Part shown: one piece after another, positions 1-6,191 of the stretch
How the letters are laid out: each line of letters starts with the position of its first letter
Position numbering within the stretch: the stretch's first letter is position 1
Assembly: GCA_027364815.1 (NCBI GenBank)
Contig: DAHXOQ010000051.1
Location: forward strand, 1 to 13,028
Direction: 5' to 3'
DNA from: Acidobacteriaceae bacterium
GTDB lineage: Bacteria > Acidobacteriota > Terriglobia > Terriglobales > Acidobacteriaceae
Length of the DNA: 13,028 bases
Program-made: the position numbers and the translations under genes
Notes under the pieces: model-generated
The model's input: only the letters and a program-made list of their open reading frames with translations
Databases searched by the model: none
Told to the model about the DNA's origin: nothing

Positions 1-131
1 AATATCAATTCAAAAAATTAGAAATTTCACATTTCAAAGGCTCAAATTACACAAATTAAATTTGAAATCGGGTAAGCCTTTGATTAGTGCTCAACCGCAT
101 ATCTTTCACGTTGATTGTGTCAAATAGCTTC
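1..131. other. AT-rich gene-free left edge
   Basis: No credible coding region is visible here. The stretch is very A/T-rich and holds short inverted repeats: ATTTCAAA (31-38) against TTTGAAAT (61-68), and CAAAGGCT (35-42) against AGCCTTTG (75-82). These could form a hairpin downstream of the minus-strand gene that ends at 132, but no T-run follows, so I do not call a terminator. It may be part of a degenerate intergenic repeat cut by the window edge. Confidence 0.4.
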
Positions 132-638
132 TCATACGCCCAGATACATCACATGCACATAAGTTCCAAACCGAACGTTGTACGCAAGATACCAGCCAAC
201 GTGATCTGGATCATTGTAGATCATGATTTCGTCTGAATCCCACATCCAGCCGTCGCAGTACGCCATGTCAAACGGCGCAACGCTCCAGTACCAGTTGTTG
301 AACCAGAACCGGCCCGGTCCGCCACCACCGAGATGCCATTCGTGTCCACGGCCAATACCACCGGTAAAGTGACCATGCTCCCACGGGTGATCCAGATGAT
401 AGTTGGCATCATCGCGACCCGTATCATGACCTACCCAGTCCTTGCCCCTGTCCACGTGCGGAACATTCGGGTGACCTTCCTTATCGCTGAAGTTATGCTT
501 TGGATCTGCTGCGCGCGGCGTGCCATGAAACTCAATAGGCCCTCTCTTGGGGATAGTTGGATGACTCTCACCATGCTGCGCATAAACACGTAATGCTAGA
601 AGCATCGCTGCCGACATGAGATAAGTAAACTTTTTCAT
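132..638 (-). CDS. Secreted His/Gly/Trp-rich protein of unknown function
   Basis: A 168-residue protein. It begins with a signal peptide (MKK, then a hydrophobic stretch to about residue 20), with a likely signal peptidase I site after Val-Tyr-Ala, so it is probably periplasmic or secreted. The start is well supported: a strong AGGAGGAGG Shine-Dalgarno lies a few bases upstream of the ATG at 638. The mature part is rich in histidine (15 His in total), glycine and tryptophan. A middle section (about residues 50-95) has repeated Gly-His and Asp-His pairs such as WVGHDTGRDD and HLDHPWEHGHF. The C-terminal half is aromatic and Asp-rich (DGWMWDSDE, NDPDHVGWYLAYNVRFG). I recall similar proteins in Acidobacteria but know no function. 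The His/Asp density would suit metal binding, which is only inference. It is read alone, downstream of glyA and beyond that gene's likely terminator. Confidence 0.8.
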   Translation of the reverse strand: MKKFTYLMSAAMLLALRVYAQHGESHPTIPKRGPIEFHGTPRAADPKHNFSDKEGHPNVPHVDRGKDWVGHDTGRDDANYHLDHPWEHGHFTGGIGRGHEWHLGGGGPGRFWFNNWYWSVAPFDMAYCDGWMWDSDEIMIYNDPDHVGWYLAYNVRFGTYVHVMYLGV

Positions 639-703
639 CGTTCCTCCTCCTCTTCATCCTGCAATTATTTGTGACGGATGAAGATTATTTTTATAAACAC
701 AGA

Positions 704-729
704 TGGGTTCGCAAAGTAGCGCGAACCCA
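704..729 (-). terminator. Hairpin terminator after glyA
   Basis: A perfect 9-bp stem, TGGGTTCGC (704-712) with GCGAACCCA (721-729), encloses an 8-nt loop, about 60 bases beyond the glyA stop. Read on the minus strand it is followed by a T/A-rich stretch rather than a pure T-run, so it is a reasonable but not perfect intrinsic terminator. It separates glyA from the secreted-protein gene ending at 132. Confidence 0.55.
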
Positions 730-786
730 CCGGAGGTATACTACAACATCTCTTGCAAATCTAACTACCGGAATTGCTTCGGCAAC

Positions 787-2049
787 CTACGCACGACGCC
801 ATGCATAAAGCGGGAAATGATCGGCAAATTCAGCAACTGCCAACCGAATTTTTTCAAGCGCCGCATCATCGCTTCGTGATTCAAGCGCACTCACTATCCA
901 TTTGGAAATCTGCTTCATCTCCGCTTCCTTCATTCCGCGCGTCGTCAACGCCGGAGTTCCAATGCGAATTCCTGATGGCTTGAGCGGCGGATTCACGTCA
1001 AACGGAATCGCATTCTTGTTGACCGTGATTCCGGCTTTGCCCAATGCAAGCTCCGCCTCCGATCCTAGAATCCCCTTCTCAAAAACATCCACCAGCAACA
1101 GATGATTATCCGTTCCTCCAGAGATGATGCGGAAGCCTGCTTCAGCAAGTGCCGCACCAAGCACCTTGGCATTCGTAATCACCTGCGCGGCATAGCTCTT
1201 GAACTCCGGCCGCAACGCCTCACCAAAAGCCACTGCCTTGGCCGCGATAATGTGCACCAGCGGCCCACCCTGTTGCCCGGGAAAAACTGCCTTGTCCACC
1301 GCAGCCGCATGCTGCTCACCGCAGAGAATCAATCCGGAGCGAGGACCACGCAATGTCTTATGCGTCGTCGTCGTAGTTATGTGCGCATGTGGAACTGGCG
1401 ATGGATGAACTCCACCAGCAACCAATCCTGCAATATGCGCCATATCGAAAATATAAATTGCACCTACCTTGTCGGCAATCTCTCTCATACGCGCATAATT
1501 CCACTCGCGTGGATAAGCGCTGCCTCCGCCAATGATCACCTTCGGCTTTTCACGCTCGGCAATCGCTTCCAACTCGTCGTAGTCAATTGTCTCAGTATCT
1601 TTGCGCACGCCATAAAATGTTGGCCGATAAAGCTTGCCGCTGAAACTCAATTTGTGCCCGTGCGTGAGATGCCCACCATGCGCCAAATCCAAACCAAGAA
1701 TCGTATCGCCCGCATTCAGCACTGCCATGTACGCCGATGCATTCGCCTGCGAGCCAGAATGTGGCTGCACGTTCGCATGAATCGCACCAAAAAGTTGACG
1801 CGCGCGTTCACGAGCCAGGTTCTCAACCACATCACTGAACTCGCAACCACCGTAATAGCGTCGTCCCGGATACCCCTCGGCATATTTATTCGTAAATACT
1901 GAGCCAGCCGCCTCCAACACCGCTTCTGAGACAAAATTCTCGCTCGCAATCATCTCCAGCCCCTCGTGCTGGCGGAGTGTTTCATTTTTAAGGGCTTCAG
2001 CAACGGCCGGATCGGCCTCAGCAAGGGTCAAATTCATGCGGTCTGTCAT
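787..2049 (-). CDS. glyA: Serine hydroxymethyltransferase
   Basis: A cytoplasmic PLP enzyme that interconverts serine plus tetrahydrofolate with glycine plus 5,10-methylene-tetrahydrofolate, the main source of one-carbon units. The 420 residues match the usual SHMT length. Family landmarks: IASENFVS (34-41), the YAEGYPGRRYYGG substrate region (56-68), FDMAHIAGL with cofactor-ring Asp202 (201-209), the PLP-binding Lys231 in TTTTTHKTLRGPR (225-237), and the C-terminal RIGTPALTTRG (362-372). The family usually has Gly-Gly after GPR; here the first is Ser238, a mild oddity. The frame stays open upstream to 2136, but the extra 29 residues are unlike SHMT N-termini. Starting at 2049 gives a normal N-terminus and puts a TAGAAT -10 box 7 nt upstream, which would make the mRNA leaderless. 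The gene ends in TAG, which matters for reading the internal TAG in clpB. It is divergent from hsp20. Confidence 0.97.
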   Translation of the reverse strand: MTDRMNLTLAEADPAVAEALKNETLRQHEGLEMIASENFVSEAVLEAAGSVFTNKYAEGYPGRRYYGGCEFSDVVENLARERARQLFGAIHANVQPHSGSQANASAYMAVLNAGDTILGLDLAHGGHLTHGHKLSFSGKLYRPTFYGVRKDTETIDYDELEAIAEREKPKVIIGGGSAYPREWNYARMREIADKVGAIYIFDMAHIAGLVAGGVHPSPVPHAHITTTTTHKTLRGPRSGLILCGEQHAAAVDKAVFPGQQGGPLVHIIAAKAVAFGEALRPEFKSYAAQVITNAKVLGAALAEAGFRIISGGTDNHLLLVDVFEKGILGSEAELALGKAGITVNKNAIPFDVNPPLKPSGIRIGTPALTTRGMKEAEMKQISKWIVSALESRSDDAALEKIRLAVAEFADHFPLYAWRRA

Positions 2050-2056
2050 GGCTATG

Positions 2057-2062
2057 ATTCTA
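2057..2062 (-). promoter_or_regulatory. Putative -10 box of glyA (leaderless)
   Basis: On the minus strand TAGAAT lies 7 nt before the chosen glyA ATG at 2049, which would put transcription start at or next to the start codon. No Shine-Dalgarno is visible before that ATG. No good -35 hexamer is seen, so this is a weak call based on spacing. Confidence 0.35.
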
Positions 2063-2215
2063 CGGCAAAAGGTGCTGTATCGGCCTGATGAACTCCTGTC
2101 TGTGTTAATGAAATTGGCGCTGGCGATACGCCTCAAATCTATGTCAAGCCCCTTTCTAAAAATTTACCTCCTACTTAAACTATTCAAAATAATACAATTA
2201 CCCGAAAATTTTAAT

Positions 2216-2240
2216 AATATGAGTGTATATTACTCATATT
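2216..2240. promoter_or_regulatory. HAIR-like operator for heat-shock repressor HspR
   Basis: A perfect inverted repeat: AATATGAGT (2216-2224), a 7-bp spacer, then ACTCATATT (2232-2240). The known HspR-binding element HAIR is CTTGAGT-N7-ACTCAAG; this site keeps the TGAGT-N7-ACTCA core and the exact spacing, differing in the outer bases. It lies about 97 bp upstream of hsp20 and directly upstream of an extended -10 box, where a bound repressor would block RNA polymerase. In actinobacteria HspR controls clpB and hsp20 (acr2) genes, which fits the two genes downstream. No hspR gene is in the window. Confidence 0.7.
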
Positions 2241-2254
2241 TTCTGAATCATTTG

Positions 2255-2263
2255 TGCTATATT
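2255..2263 (+). promoter_or_regulatory. Extended -10 promoter of hsp20-clpB
   Basis: TGC followed by TATATT (2258-2263) matches the extended -10 pattern TGnTATAAT at 8 of 9 defined-or-free positions. No good -35 hexamer is seen at 16-18 bp, which is usual for extended -10 promoters. The -35 region would overlap the right arm of the HAIR-like repeat. Predicted transcription start is near 2270, leaving a leader of about 67 nt before hsp20. Confidence 0.5.
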
Positions 2264-2291
2264 TTCATCAGACAAAGTGCAAGCCAGGGAG

Positions 2292-2328
2292 CCTCCCTCC
2301 CCGCTCTGCCAATCATTCCATCTGGAGG
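2292..2328 (+). promoter_or_regulatory. Possible Shine-Dalgarno-masking structure in hsp20 leader
   Basis: The hsp20 ribosome-binding site GGAGG (2324-2328) can pair over 5 bp with either of two upstream CCTCC segments (2292-2296 or 2296-2300). A competing local hairpin, AGGG (2286-2289) with CCCT (2295-2298), would free the site. Small heat-shock genes often carry RNA thermometers of this logic (ROSE, fourU), but the pairing is short and neither named class is recognisable. Confidence 0.2.
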
Positions 2329-2336
2329 ACAAAATT

Positions 2337-2774
2337 ATGCCTATCGTTCGTTGGGACCCCTTTCGGGAAGTGAACTCGCTGCAGAATCGCGTCAACTCTC
2401 TCTTGCGTGATTTGAGCAGTGAAAATGAAACTGTGGCCACTGCCGGCTTTGTGCCGCCCGTAGACATCTATGAGGACGAGAAGAAAGTCGTCATCAAGCT
2501 TGAAGTCCCGGGCGTTGAGGAAAAAGATCTGCAGGTAAGCGTTGAGAACCATTCGCTGACCGTGCGTGGCGAGCGCAAATTCGAGAACGAAGAGAAGGAA
2601 GAAAATTTCCATCGCATCGAGCGCCGCTACGGCAGTTTCTATCGCTCCTTCACATTGCCCACAACCGTGGACACGGAAAACGTTGACGCAAACTACGCCG
2701 CCGGCGTTCTTCGCCTCGAGCTGAACAAGAAAGCCGAAGCGCAACCCCGGCAAATCAAGGTGAAGGCAGCGTAA
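2337..2774 (+). CDS. Hsp20 / alpha-crystallin small heat-shock protein
   Basis: An ATP-independent holdase chaperone of 145 residues that binds unfolding proteins in the cytoplasm and hands them to ClpB and DnaK. The N-terminal arm (1-40) begins MPIVRWDPFREV, typical of class A bacterial sHsps. The alpha-crystallin domain spans about 41-132, with PPVDIYEDEKKVVIKLEVPG (40-59), a charged loop (81-92), and the signature A-x-x-x-x-GVL region (GVL at 123-125). A C-terminal I-x-V anchor is present at Ile140-Val142. The ATG at 2337 has an excellent GGAGGA site 7 nt upstream; the frame is open back to 2277, but those 20 residues are unlike the family. It is first in a probable two-gene heat-shock operon with clpB, 88 bp downstream, under a HAIR-like operator. 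Confidence 0.95.
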   Translation: MPIVRWDPFREVNSLQNRVNSLLRDLSSENETVATAGFVPPVDIYEDEKKVVIKLEVPGVEEKDLQVSVENHSLTVRGERKFENEEKEENFHRIERRYGSFYRSFTLPTTVDTENVDANYAAGVLRLELNKKAEAQPRQIKVKAA

Positions 2775-2778
2775 CATA

Positions 2779-2854
2779 CAGTTCTCAGTTCGCGGTTCTC
2801 AGTTCTCAGTTTCCTCACTGAAACTGAGAACTGGGAACTGACAACTGAGAACTG
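2779..2854. repeat. 76-nt heptad-repeat hairpin between hsp20 and clpB
   Basis: The left arm is made of CTCAGTT-type heptads (2784-2790, degenerate 2791-2797, 2798-2804, 2805-2811). The right arm is made of AACTGAG-type heptads (2822-2828, 2829-2835, 2836-2842, 2843-2849, partial 2850-2856). They fold as a near-complete palindrome: 14 perfect pairs (2800-2813 with 2820-2833), seven more with two G-U wobbles out to 2793/2840, a 2x2 internal loop, then 12 pairs (2779-2790 with 2843-2854). The loop is 2814-2819. The base touches the clpB ribosome-binding site GGAG (2854-2857). It could be an mRNA-stabilising or attenuating structure or a dispersed intergenic repeat. There is no adequate T-run, so a strong terminator is unlikely. 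Confidence 0.85.
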
Positions 2855-2862
2855 GAGTTTTT

Positions 2863-4839
2863 ATGGCCATTCGTTGGGAGAAATTTACCGTAAAGTCACA
2901 GGAAGCAATGCAGAAGGCGCAGACGCGTGCGCAGGAACTCGGCAATCCTGAGCTTGCACCCGTGCATCTGCTCCTCGCGCTTGTTGTAGATCGCGAAGGA
3001 ATCATTCCACCGGTCCTCAGCAAAATAGGTGTGCCCATCGAACGCCTTGAGCACGAACTGCACGCTATTGAAGAGAAGCTCCCTCGAGTAGCCGGCGCTA
3101 CTGCGCAGACAGGCGTAAGCCCTACGCTCAACAAAGCTCTTGACCAGGCCGGTAAAGAAGCCTCGAACTTCAAAGACGAGTACATTTCCACTGAGCACCT
3201 TCTGCTTGGCATCTCGCAGCAGAAGAACGACCCTGCGCGCGAAGCCTTGGTTGCAGCAGGCGCAACGCAGGAAGCCATTCTGTCCGCATTGACTGCCGTT
3301 CGCGGTGCGCAGCGCGTCACCGACCAGAACCCTGAAGCCAAGTTCCAGGCCCTTGAAAAATACGCCAAAGATCTGACCGAGCTCGCGCGACGTGGCAAGC
3401 TCGACCCCGTCATTGGCCGCGATGAGGAGATTCGCCGCGTCATTCAAGTCCTCTGTCGCCGCACAAAAAACAATCCCGTCCTCATCGGCGAACCTGGCGT
3501 AGGCAAGACCGCCATTGTCGAAGGACTCGCGCGTCGCATCATCTCCGGCGACATTCCTGAAATTCTGCGCGACAAGCGAGTAATCTCCCTCGACCTCGGC
3601 TCCATGCTCGCCGGTGCAAAATATCGCGGCGAGTTTGAAGATCGTTTGAAAGCCGTCCTCAAGGAAATTGAAGACTCCGCAGGCGCGATCATTCTATTCA
3701 TTGACGAACTCCACACCCTCGTCGGCGCAGGCGCGGCTGAAGGCGCCATCGACGCGAGCAACATGCTCAAACCAGCACTCGCTCGCGGCGAACTGAGGGC
3801 CATCGGCGCAACTACACTGAATGAGTACCGCAAATACATTGAGAAGGACGCGGCCCTCGAACGTCGCTTCCAGATTGTCTACGTCGGCGAACCCAACGTT
3901 GAAGACACGATTGCCATTCTTCGCGGCTTGAAGGATCGCTATGAGGCGCATCACACCGTGCGCATCAAGGACGCAGCCATCGTCGCCGCTGCCACGCTCT
4001 CGCATCGCTACATCAGCGACCGTTTCCTTCCTGATAAAGCCATCGACCTCATCGATGAAGCCGCAGCTTCGCTCGCCATTCAAATCAGCTCTGTCCCTAC
4101 GGAGATCGATCAGTTGGAGCGCGAAGCAACTTCACTTGAGATTGAGCGCGCCTCGCTAAAGCGCGAGACCGATGCCAACAGCCGCGAGCGCCTCAAAGTT
4201 CTTGACCGCGAGATATCCACACTTCGCGAAAAGACCACCGCGCTGCGTGCTCGTTGGACCGAAGAGCGCGATGCGATTTCGCACATCAGTGAGCTCAAGA
4301 AGAAGATTGACGCATTACGCTTTGAAGCCGAAGAGCAAACCCGCAAAGGCGCGCTTGATCGTGCGGCGCAAATCCAGTATGGCGAACTGCCAAAGCTCGA
4401 AGCCGAGTTGAAGCAGCTCAGCGCCAGGCAGGATGGCAGTGCCGGCTCAAATCGCATGTTGAAGGAAGAAGTCGACGAGGAAGACATCGCGCGCATCGTC
4501 AGTAAGTGGACCGGCATTCCCGTTTCGCGCATGCTCGAGGGCGAAGTCAAAAAACTTGTCGAGATGGAGAAGCGCCTCGCCGAACGAGTCATTGGTCAGG
4601 ACGCTGCGCTCACTATCGTCGCCAACGCCATCCGTCGCTCGCGTGCCGGCCTCAGTGATCCACGCCGTCCCATCGGCAGCTTCATTTTCCTCGGCCCCAC
4701 TGGCGTCGGCAAAACCGAAACTGCGCGTGCTCTCGCCGAGTTTCTCTTTGACGATGAGCAGGCCATGATCCGCATCGACATGAGCGAGTATATGGAGAAA
4801 CATGCCGTGGCACGCTTGATTGGCGCACCTCCGGGCTAG
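2863..4839 (+). CDS. clpB: ClpB N-terminal part (N domain, NBD1, M domain, start of NBD2)
   Basis: This is the 658-residue product if the TAG terminates translation. Visible landmarks: the Clp N-terminal repeat domain; NBD1 Walker A GEPGVGKT (209-216), pore loop Lys-Tyr254-Arg-Gly and Walker B IILFIDE (276-282); a long Lys/Glu/Arg-rich coiled-coil M domain (about 407-525); the GWTGIPV-like linker SKWTGIPVSRM; and NBD2 Walker A GPTGVGKTE (611-619). The product would end at GAPPG. It therefore lacks the NBD2 pore loop, Walker B, sensors and arginine finger, so NBD2 could bind but not hydrolyse ATP normally. NBD1 and the M domain would be complete, so partial or dominant-negative behaviour is conceivable but is inference only. 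Confidence 0.75.
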   Translation: MAIRWEKFTVKSQEAMQKAQTRAQELGNPELAPVHLLLALVVDREGIIPPVLSKIGVPIERLEHELHAIEEKLPRVAGATAQTGVSPTLNKALDQAGKEASNFKDEYISTEHLLLGISQQKNDPAREALVAAGATQEAILSALTAVRGAQRVTDQNPEAKFQALEKYAKDLTELARRGKLDPVIGRDEEIRRVIQVLCRRTKNNPVLIGEPGVGKTAIVEGLARRIISGDIPEILRDKRVISLDLGSMLAGAKYRGEFEDRLKAVLKEIEDSAGAIILFIDELHTLVGAGAAEGAIDASNMLKPALARGELRAIGATTLNEYRKYIEKDAALERRFQIVYVGEPNVEDTIAILRGLKDRYEAHHTVRIKDAAIVAAATLSHRYISDRFLPDKAIDLIDEAAASLAIQISSVPTEIDQLEREATSLEIERASLKRETDANSRERLKVLDREISTLREKTTALRARWTEERDAISHISELKKKIDALRFEAEEQTRKGALDRAAQIQYGELPKLEAELKQLSARQDGSAGSNRMLKEEVDEEDIARIVSKWTGIPVSRMLEGEVKKLVEMEKRLAERVIGQDAALTIVANAIRRSRAGLSDPRRPIGSFIFLGPTGVGKTETARALAEFLFDDEQAMIRIDMSEYMEKHAVARLIGAPPG

Positions 4840-4875
4840 GTTGGCTATGACGAAGGGGGTCAGCTCACTGAAGCC

Positions 4876-5487
4876 GTGCGCCGTCGCCCCTACGCCGTTA
4901 TCCTCTTCGACGAGATTGAGAAAGCGCATCCCGATGTCTTCAACATCTTGCTTCAGGTGATGGACGATGGCCGCCTGACCGATTCAAAAGGTCGTACAGT
5001 CGACTTCAAGAACACTGTTCTCATCATGACCTCGAACCTCGGTGCAGCATTCCTCAATTCAGAGGCATTGCATACAGAGCACGATTTCGATCATGCGCGC
5101 GAGCAGGTAATGCGCGTCTTGCGTGAGAACTTCCGTCCGGAGTTCCTGAATCGCGTCGATGACACGGTCATCTTCCGTCCGCTCGGCAATGCGCAGTTGA
5201 GTGCAATTCTTGACCTGCGCCTCGACGATCTCCGCAAGCTCCTTGAAGAGCGGAAGATCTCGCTCGAACTCACTGAGCCAGCGCGGCAGTTGATTCTTGC
5301 CTCAGGTTCTGATGTTGCCTACGGTGCGCGGCCGTTGAAACGCGCACTCCAGCGCATGATTCAAGACCCGCTCGCCATCAAGATTCTCAATGGCGAAGTC
5401 CTTCATGGCTCGCACGTGCGCATTGACGTTGACCGCAACTCCAACGAACTACGCTTTGAATCAATGGGCCGCGAGGCAATGGCTTAA
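4876..5487 (+). CDS. clpB: ClpB C-terminal part downstream of the internal stop
   Basis: Same frame as the N-terminal part. The conserved sequence actually resumes right after the TAG at 4840 (VGYDEGGQLTEAV); the first start-like codon is GTG at 4876, an ordinary Val codon of the family sequence, with a G-run at 4855-4859 too far upstream to be a good ribosome-binding site. This piece carries NBD2 Walker B VILFDE (679-684 in full-length numbering), the sensor region TSNLGA, the arginine-finger motif FRPEFLNRVDD (757-767, Arg764) and the C-terminal oligomerisation region (KRALQRMIQDPLA). It probably has no independent function and is not independently translated unless reinitiation occurs. Confidence 0.5.
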   Translation: MRRRPYAVILFDEIEKAHPDVFNILLQVMDDGRLTDSKGRTVDFKNTVLIMTSNLGAAFLNSEALHTEHDFDHAREQVMRVLRENFRPEFLNRVDDTVIFRPLGNAQLSAILDLRLDDLRKLLEERKISLELTEPARQLILASGSDVAYGARPLKRALQRMIQDPLAIKILNGEVLHGSHVRIDVDRNSNELRFESMGREAMA

Positions 5488-5510
5488 TGTAGTAACGAAG
5501 TGCAGAGTAA

Positions 5511-5565
5511 CGCCGCCAACACTCCGATTTCCTGTATCATCGGTTTTGTTGGCGGCGATTTTTTT
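5511..5565 (+). terminator. Intrinsic terminator of hsp20-clpB
   Basis: A perfect 10-bp GC-rich stem, CGCCGCCAAC (5511-5520) with GTTGGCGGCG (5548-5557), is followed by A and seven Ts (5559-5565). The long loop holds a second small stem, CCGAT (5524-5528) with ATCGG (5539-5543). It starts 24 bases after the clpB stop and isolates the heat-shock unit from the HAD gene at 5598. Confidence 0.85.
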
Positions 5566-5597
5566 GCTGACAAATTTCTTACGGAAACCCACAACAT

Positions 5598-6191
5598 ATG
5601 AAGCTTAAAATTCCCAATGGCGACTTCCACGCCTACCTCTTTGATTGTGACGGCACCATCGTCGATTCCATGCCTCTCCATTACATCGCCTGGTCTCGCG
5701 CACTCGGTGAATGGAGCTGCCCATTTCCCGAAGATCGTTTCTACGCATGGGGCGGAGTGCCCGCCGAAGGAATCATCGCACGTCTCAACAAAGAACACGA
5801 TTTTCACATGCCGGTCGCTGAAGTTGCCGCCCACAAGGAAAATTACTACTACCAGATTCTTGAAAATCTCCAGGCTGTCCCTGAAGTTCTAGAGCTGATC
5901 AATTTAGCCTATGGCAGCATTCCTTTCGCGGTTGTCTCCGGCAGCACACGTGAAAGCGTGGTGAAATCGCTCACCCAGCTTGGCCTCATCGACAAATTCC
6001 CCGTCCGCATCTGTGCTGAAGATTACACTCACGGCAAACCAAATCCGGAGTGCTATCTCAAAGCCGCCGCTGCTCTCAATGTTGACCCCGCGTACTGTCT
6101 CGTCTTTGAAGATACCGACATGGGCATCGAATCAGCCAAAGCGGCAGGCATGAGCTGGGTTCGCGTTCCCGCACCATGGGAAAGAAAATAA
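5598..6191 (+). CDS. HAD-superfamily phosphatase, YqaB / beta-phosphoglucomutase-like
   Basis: A cytoplasmic Mg-dependent hydrolase of 197 residues, probably acting on a sugar phosphate or other small phosphomonoester. All four HAD motifs are visible: motif I FDCDGTIVDS with nucleophile Asp16 and acid/base Asp18; motif II Ser114 in VVSGST; motif III Lys147 in GKPNPECY; motif IV EDTDMGIESAKAAG with Asp172. A helical cap (about 25-95) sits between motifs I and II, the subfamily I layout. The overall length and the FEDTDMGIESAKAAGM block resemble E. coli YqaB, a fructose-1-phosphate phosphatase, but the substrate cannot be read from sequence. The start is ATG at 5598 with only a weak GGA upstream. 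Its stop is directly followed by the stop of the convergent minus-strand gene. Confidence 0.88.
   Translation: MKLKIPNGDFHAYLFDCDGTIVDSMPLHYIAWSRALGEWSCPFPEDRFYAWGGVPAEGIIARLNKEHDFHMPVAEVAAHKENYYYQILENLQAVPEVLELINLAYGSIPFAVVSGSTRESVVKSLTQLGLIDKFPVRICAEDYTHGKPNPECYLKAAAALNVDPAYCLVFEDTDMGIESAKAAGMSWVRVPAPWERK

Larger units (their letters stand above)
2863..5487 (+). pseudogene. clpB: ClpB disaggregase gene interrupted by an in-frame TAG
   Basis: The full frame spans 874 sense codons plus one internal TAG, the normal ClpB length. ClpB is a hexameric AAA+ ATPase that threads aggregated proteins through its central pore together with DnaK and small Hsps. All parts are present: N domain (1-150), NBD1, coiled-coil M domain (about 407-525), NBD2 and the C-terminal domain. 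Codon 659 (4837-4839) is TAG where the family has Tyr in G-Tyr-V-G-Y-D-E-G-G, pore loop 1 of NBD2. One base change from TAT or TAC explains it; no indel is involved, and the frame continues with conserved sequence to TAA at 5485-5487. TAG is a normal terminator in this window. I score it as a broken gene, with sequencing error a serious alternative. GGAG lies 5 nt before the ATG. Confidence 0.85.

Noticed and set aside
1102..1902. A 266-codon open frame on the plus strand opposite glyA
   Set aside because: It lies wholly within the clear SHMT gene on the other strand, has no recognisable domain, and its composition is that of a reversed coding frame.
2050..2136. N-terminal extension of glyA from 2136
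   Set aside because: The extra 29 residues do not resemble SHMT, the segment overlaps the probable glyA promoter, and the start at 2049 gives a standard N-terminus.
2277..2336. N-terminal extension of hsp20 from 2277
   Set aside because: The ATG at 2337 has an ideal ribosome-binding site and the canonical sHsp N-terminus; the extension would cover the leader and ribosome-binding site.
2779..2854. CRISPR-like array
   Set aside because: The units are 7 bp with no spacers and in inverted orientation; this is a palindromic tandem repeat, not a CRISPR.
2863..5487. TAG read as sense through genetic-code reassignment
   Set aside because: glyA and the glycosidase both end with TAG at their natural C-termini, so TAG terminates here; no general reassignment is supported.
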